DNA of 6,826 bases, taken from contig CANQFH010000056.1 in the NCBI GenBank assembly GCA_947598425.1, positions 1 to 6,826 of the forward strand, written 5' to 3'. The position numbers and the translations under genes are program-made. How positions within the stretch are numbered: position 1 is the first letter of the stretch; each line of letters begins with the position of its first letter. Positions 5,476 through 6,826 of the stretch are shown piece by piece. The notes under the pieces are model-generated. The model saw nothing but the letters and a program-made list of their open reading frames with translations, did not search any database and had not been told where the DNA came from. The DNA comes from an uncultured Bacilli bacterium. GTDB taxonomy: Bacteria > Bacillota_I > Bacilli_A > RF39 > UBA660.

Positions 5476-6723
5476 ATGAAGTTTTATATTGAGACTTTTG
5501 GTTGTAAAGTTAATTTATATGAATCTAATTATATTAAAGAAGCACTCCTTAATAGTGCTTTTGTTTTGACAGATAATATTAAAGATGCTGATATAATAAT
5601 TATAAATACATGTACAGTAACTAATACAGCTGATAGTAAATGTAAGAAATTTGTAAGAAGAGTAAGAAGAGAGAATGCTCATAGTATTTTAATAGTATTA
5701 GGTTGTAGTGTTCAAAATAATTTTGAAGAATATCAAAACATGGATATAGATATATTATTAGGAAATAATAATAAGAGTAAAATAGTTAATATATTAAATA
5801 ATTATTTAAGTAATCAAGAGAAGTATTATTATATAAATAATAATCGTAATTTAGAATTTGAAGATATGGAAATAAATGATTTTGAACATACAAGAGCATT
5901 TATAAAAATACAAGATGGTTGTGATAATTTTTGTAGTTATTGTATAATTCCTTTTATGAGGGGTAAATGTCGTAGTAAAGAATTTGATAAAATCTTAGAA
6001 GAAGCTCAAAATTTAGTTAAAAATAATCATAAAGAAATAGTTTTAACAGGTATTCATACTGGATCTTATCACTATAATAATTATGATTTAGTTGATGTTA
6101 TTAATGAATTATCTAAAATAGATGGTTTAGAAAGAATTAGATTATCTAGTGTGGAAATAACAGAATTAAATGATAAGTTTATGGAGATGTTAAAGAATAA
6201 TAGTAAATTTTGTGATCATTTACATATTCCTTTACAAGCTGGTAGTGATGATATATTAAAATTAATGCATCGTAAATATGATATGAAATATTTCTTTAAT
6301 AAAATTGCCGAAATAAGAAGTATTAGACCTAATATATCTATTACTACTGATATTATTGTGGGATTCCCTGGTGAAGATGAAAGAATGTTTCAAGAAACAT
6401 ATGAAAATGCTAGTAAATTAAAATTTAGTAAAATTCATGTATTTCCATATTCAAAGAGAAATGGTACTGTAGCTAGTAGAATGAAAGATGTTGACGATAA
6501 AGAAAAAACTAATCGAGTTCATAAATTATTAGAATTATCTAATATATTGGAAAAAGAATATGAAGATAAATTTATTGGTAAAAAGGTTAGTGTATTGATT
6601 GAAGAAGTTAAAGATAATTGTAGTATTGGTCATACTTCAAATTATTTAAGAGTAGTTGTACCTAAAGTATTAGAAAAGAATCAAATATATGAAGTAGAAT
6701 ATACAGGTAATAAAGAAAATTAA
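5476..6723 (+). CDS. mtaB: tRNA t6A37 methylthiotransferase MtaB (radical SAM)
   Basis: MtaB converts the t6A at position 37 of ANN-decoding tRNAs to ms2t6A, aiding accurate decoding of Lys codons in Bacillus. The protein has 415 residues, somewhat shorter than Bacillus YqeV (about 450). Domains: an N-terminal UPF0004 domain with the three cysteines of the auxiliary iron-sulfur cluster, C10 (FGCKVN), C46 (NTCTVT) and C77 (LGCSVQ); the radical SAM core with CxxxCxxC at C149/C153/C156 (DGCDNFCSYCIIP); and a C-terminal TRAM RNA-binding domain from about residue 350, ending with GHTSNYLRVVV. The sequences VFPYSKRNGTVASRM and GHTSNY favour MtaB over MiaB or RimO. The ribosome site AGGGTGG (5464-5470) lies 5 bases before the ATG. 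Its position downstream of dnaK-dnaJ matches the Bacillus heat-shock gene order. A T-tailed terminator follows. All cluster ligands are present, so it should be active. Confidence 0.95.
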   Translation: MKFYIETFGCKVNLYESNYIKEALLNSAFVLTDNIKDADIIIINTCTVTNTADSKCKKFVRRVRRENAHSILIVLGCSVQNNFEEYQNMDIDILLGNNNKSKIVNILNNYLSNQEKYYYINNNRNLEFEDMEINDFEHTRAFIKIQDGCDNFCSYCIIPFMRGKCRSKEFDKILEEAQNLVKNNHKEIVLTGIHTGSYHYNNYDLVDVINELSKIDGLERIRLSSVEITELNDKFMEMLKNNSKFCDHLHIPLQAGSDDILKLMHRKYDMKYFFNKIAEIRSIRPNISITTDIIVGFPGEDERMFQETYENASKLKFSKIHVFPYSKRNGTVASRMKDVDDKEKTNRVHKLLELSNILEKEYEDKFIGKKVSVLIEEVKDNCSIGHTSNYLRVVVPKVLEKNQIYEVEYTGNKEN

Positions 6724-6724
6724 T

Positions 6725-6759
6725 AAACTTATTAAGACTTATACTTAGTAAGTTTTTTT
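6725..6759 (+). terminator. Rho-independent terminator after mtaB
   Basis: A 12-bp stem (6725-6736 with 6744-6755, including one G-U pair) closes a 7-base loop and runs directly into a block of T residues (6753-6759). It begins two bases after the mtaB stop. It is the clearest terminator in the window and closes the membrane-protein/mtaB transcription unit. Confidence 0.85.
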
Positions 6760-6787
6760 ATTTGGCTGTAAAAATAAGCAGAAATTC

Positions 6788-6814
6788 TTGACTCCGGGGG
6801 GGGTATTATATAAT
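6788..6814 (+). promoter_or_regulatory. Promoter with an eight-G spacer, possibly phase-variable
   Basis: TTGACT (6788-6793, five of six consensus bases) and TATAAT (6809-6814, perfect) are separated by 15 bp: CC, eight Gs (6796-6803) and TATTA. Two more Gs would give the optimal 17 bp. An A-rich stretch lies just upstream (AAAAATAAGCAGAAA), resembling an UP element. Transcription would start near 6821 and read out of the window, so the target gene is unknown. The -10 lies inside a perfect 12-base palindrome, TATTATATAATA (6804-6815). Confidence 0.7.
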
Positions 6815-6815
6815 A
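6804..6815. repeat. Perfect 12-base palindrome around the -10 box
   Basis: TATTATATAATA equals its own reverse complement, so a TATAAT hexamer is present on both strands. It could be a small operator or allow a divergent start, but a palindrome made only of A and T is not rare in DNA of this composition. Confidence 0.4.
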
Positions 6816-6826
6816 AAGATAATATA

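Noticed and set aside
1..6826. CRISPR array, tRNA or rRNA gene, insertion sequence
   Set aside because: Intergenic regions are at most 115 bases. None holds spaced direct repeats, a cloverleaf, transposase fragments or terminal inverted repeats flanking a gene.

Overview
The window is one strand-consistent, very AT-rich stretch (GC near 28% by eye) with six genes, all on the + strand and tightly packed. The chaperone and tRNA-modification genes are of low-GC Gram-positive (Bacilli/Mollicutes-side) type. All seven Trp codons I located are TGG and no TGA interrupts a long frame. The standard bacterial code is therefore more likely than the Mycoplasma code, although the only TGA stop (end of the fourth gene) is followed at once by TAA. 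An uncultured gut lineage of the RF39/Erysipelotrichia-like kind is a reasonable guess. It rests on the surface-protein family, the base composition and the gene order, not on a marker search.

Region by region: (1) 3-494 is the 3' end of dnaK, followed by a GAAA-capped hairpin. (2) 550-2352 encodes a PepF/M3-type oligoendopeptidase. (3) 2345-3418 is dnaJ, overlapping pepF by 8 bases, with a terminator-like fold that starts inside its last codons. (4) A textbook promoter (TTGACA, 17 bp, TATAAT) drives 3504-4754, a membrane-anchored protein whose C-terminal half looks like the DUF6273-type module common in uncultured Firmicutes. (5) 4755-4869 is a dense 115-base control region in which a promoter overlaps a long hairpin. 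(6) 4870-5463 encodes a one-pass membrane protein with a very acidic tail, unknown in function, and is followed 12 bases later by (7) mtaB at 5476-6723, a tRNA methylthiotransferase. (8) A T-tailed terminator follows, and then a promoter whose spacer contains eight consecutive Gs and which reads out of the window.

In Bacillus the order is dnaK-dnaJ-prmA-rsmE-mtaB. Here dnaK, dnaJ and mtaB keep that order. A peptidase gene sits between dnaK and dnaJ, and two envelope-associated genes occupy the place of prmA and rsmE. DnaK/DnaJ refold proteins and PepF degrades peptides, so the first three genes form a sensible protein-quality-control group. The later genes have promoters of their own.

The two observations most worth following are the poly-G promoter spacer at 6788-6814, which has the layout of a phase-variable promoter, and the nested promoter/hairpin at 4751-4854, where the RNA start point would decide whether the full terminator stem can form.
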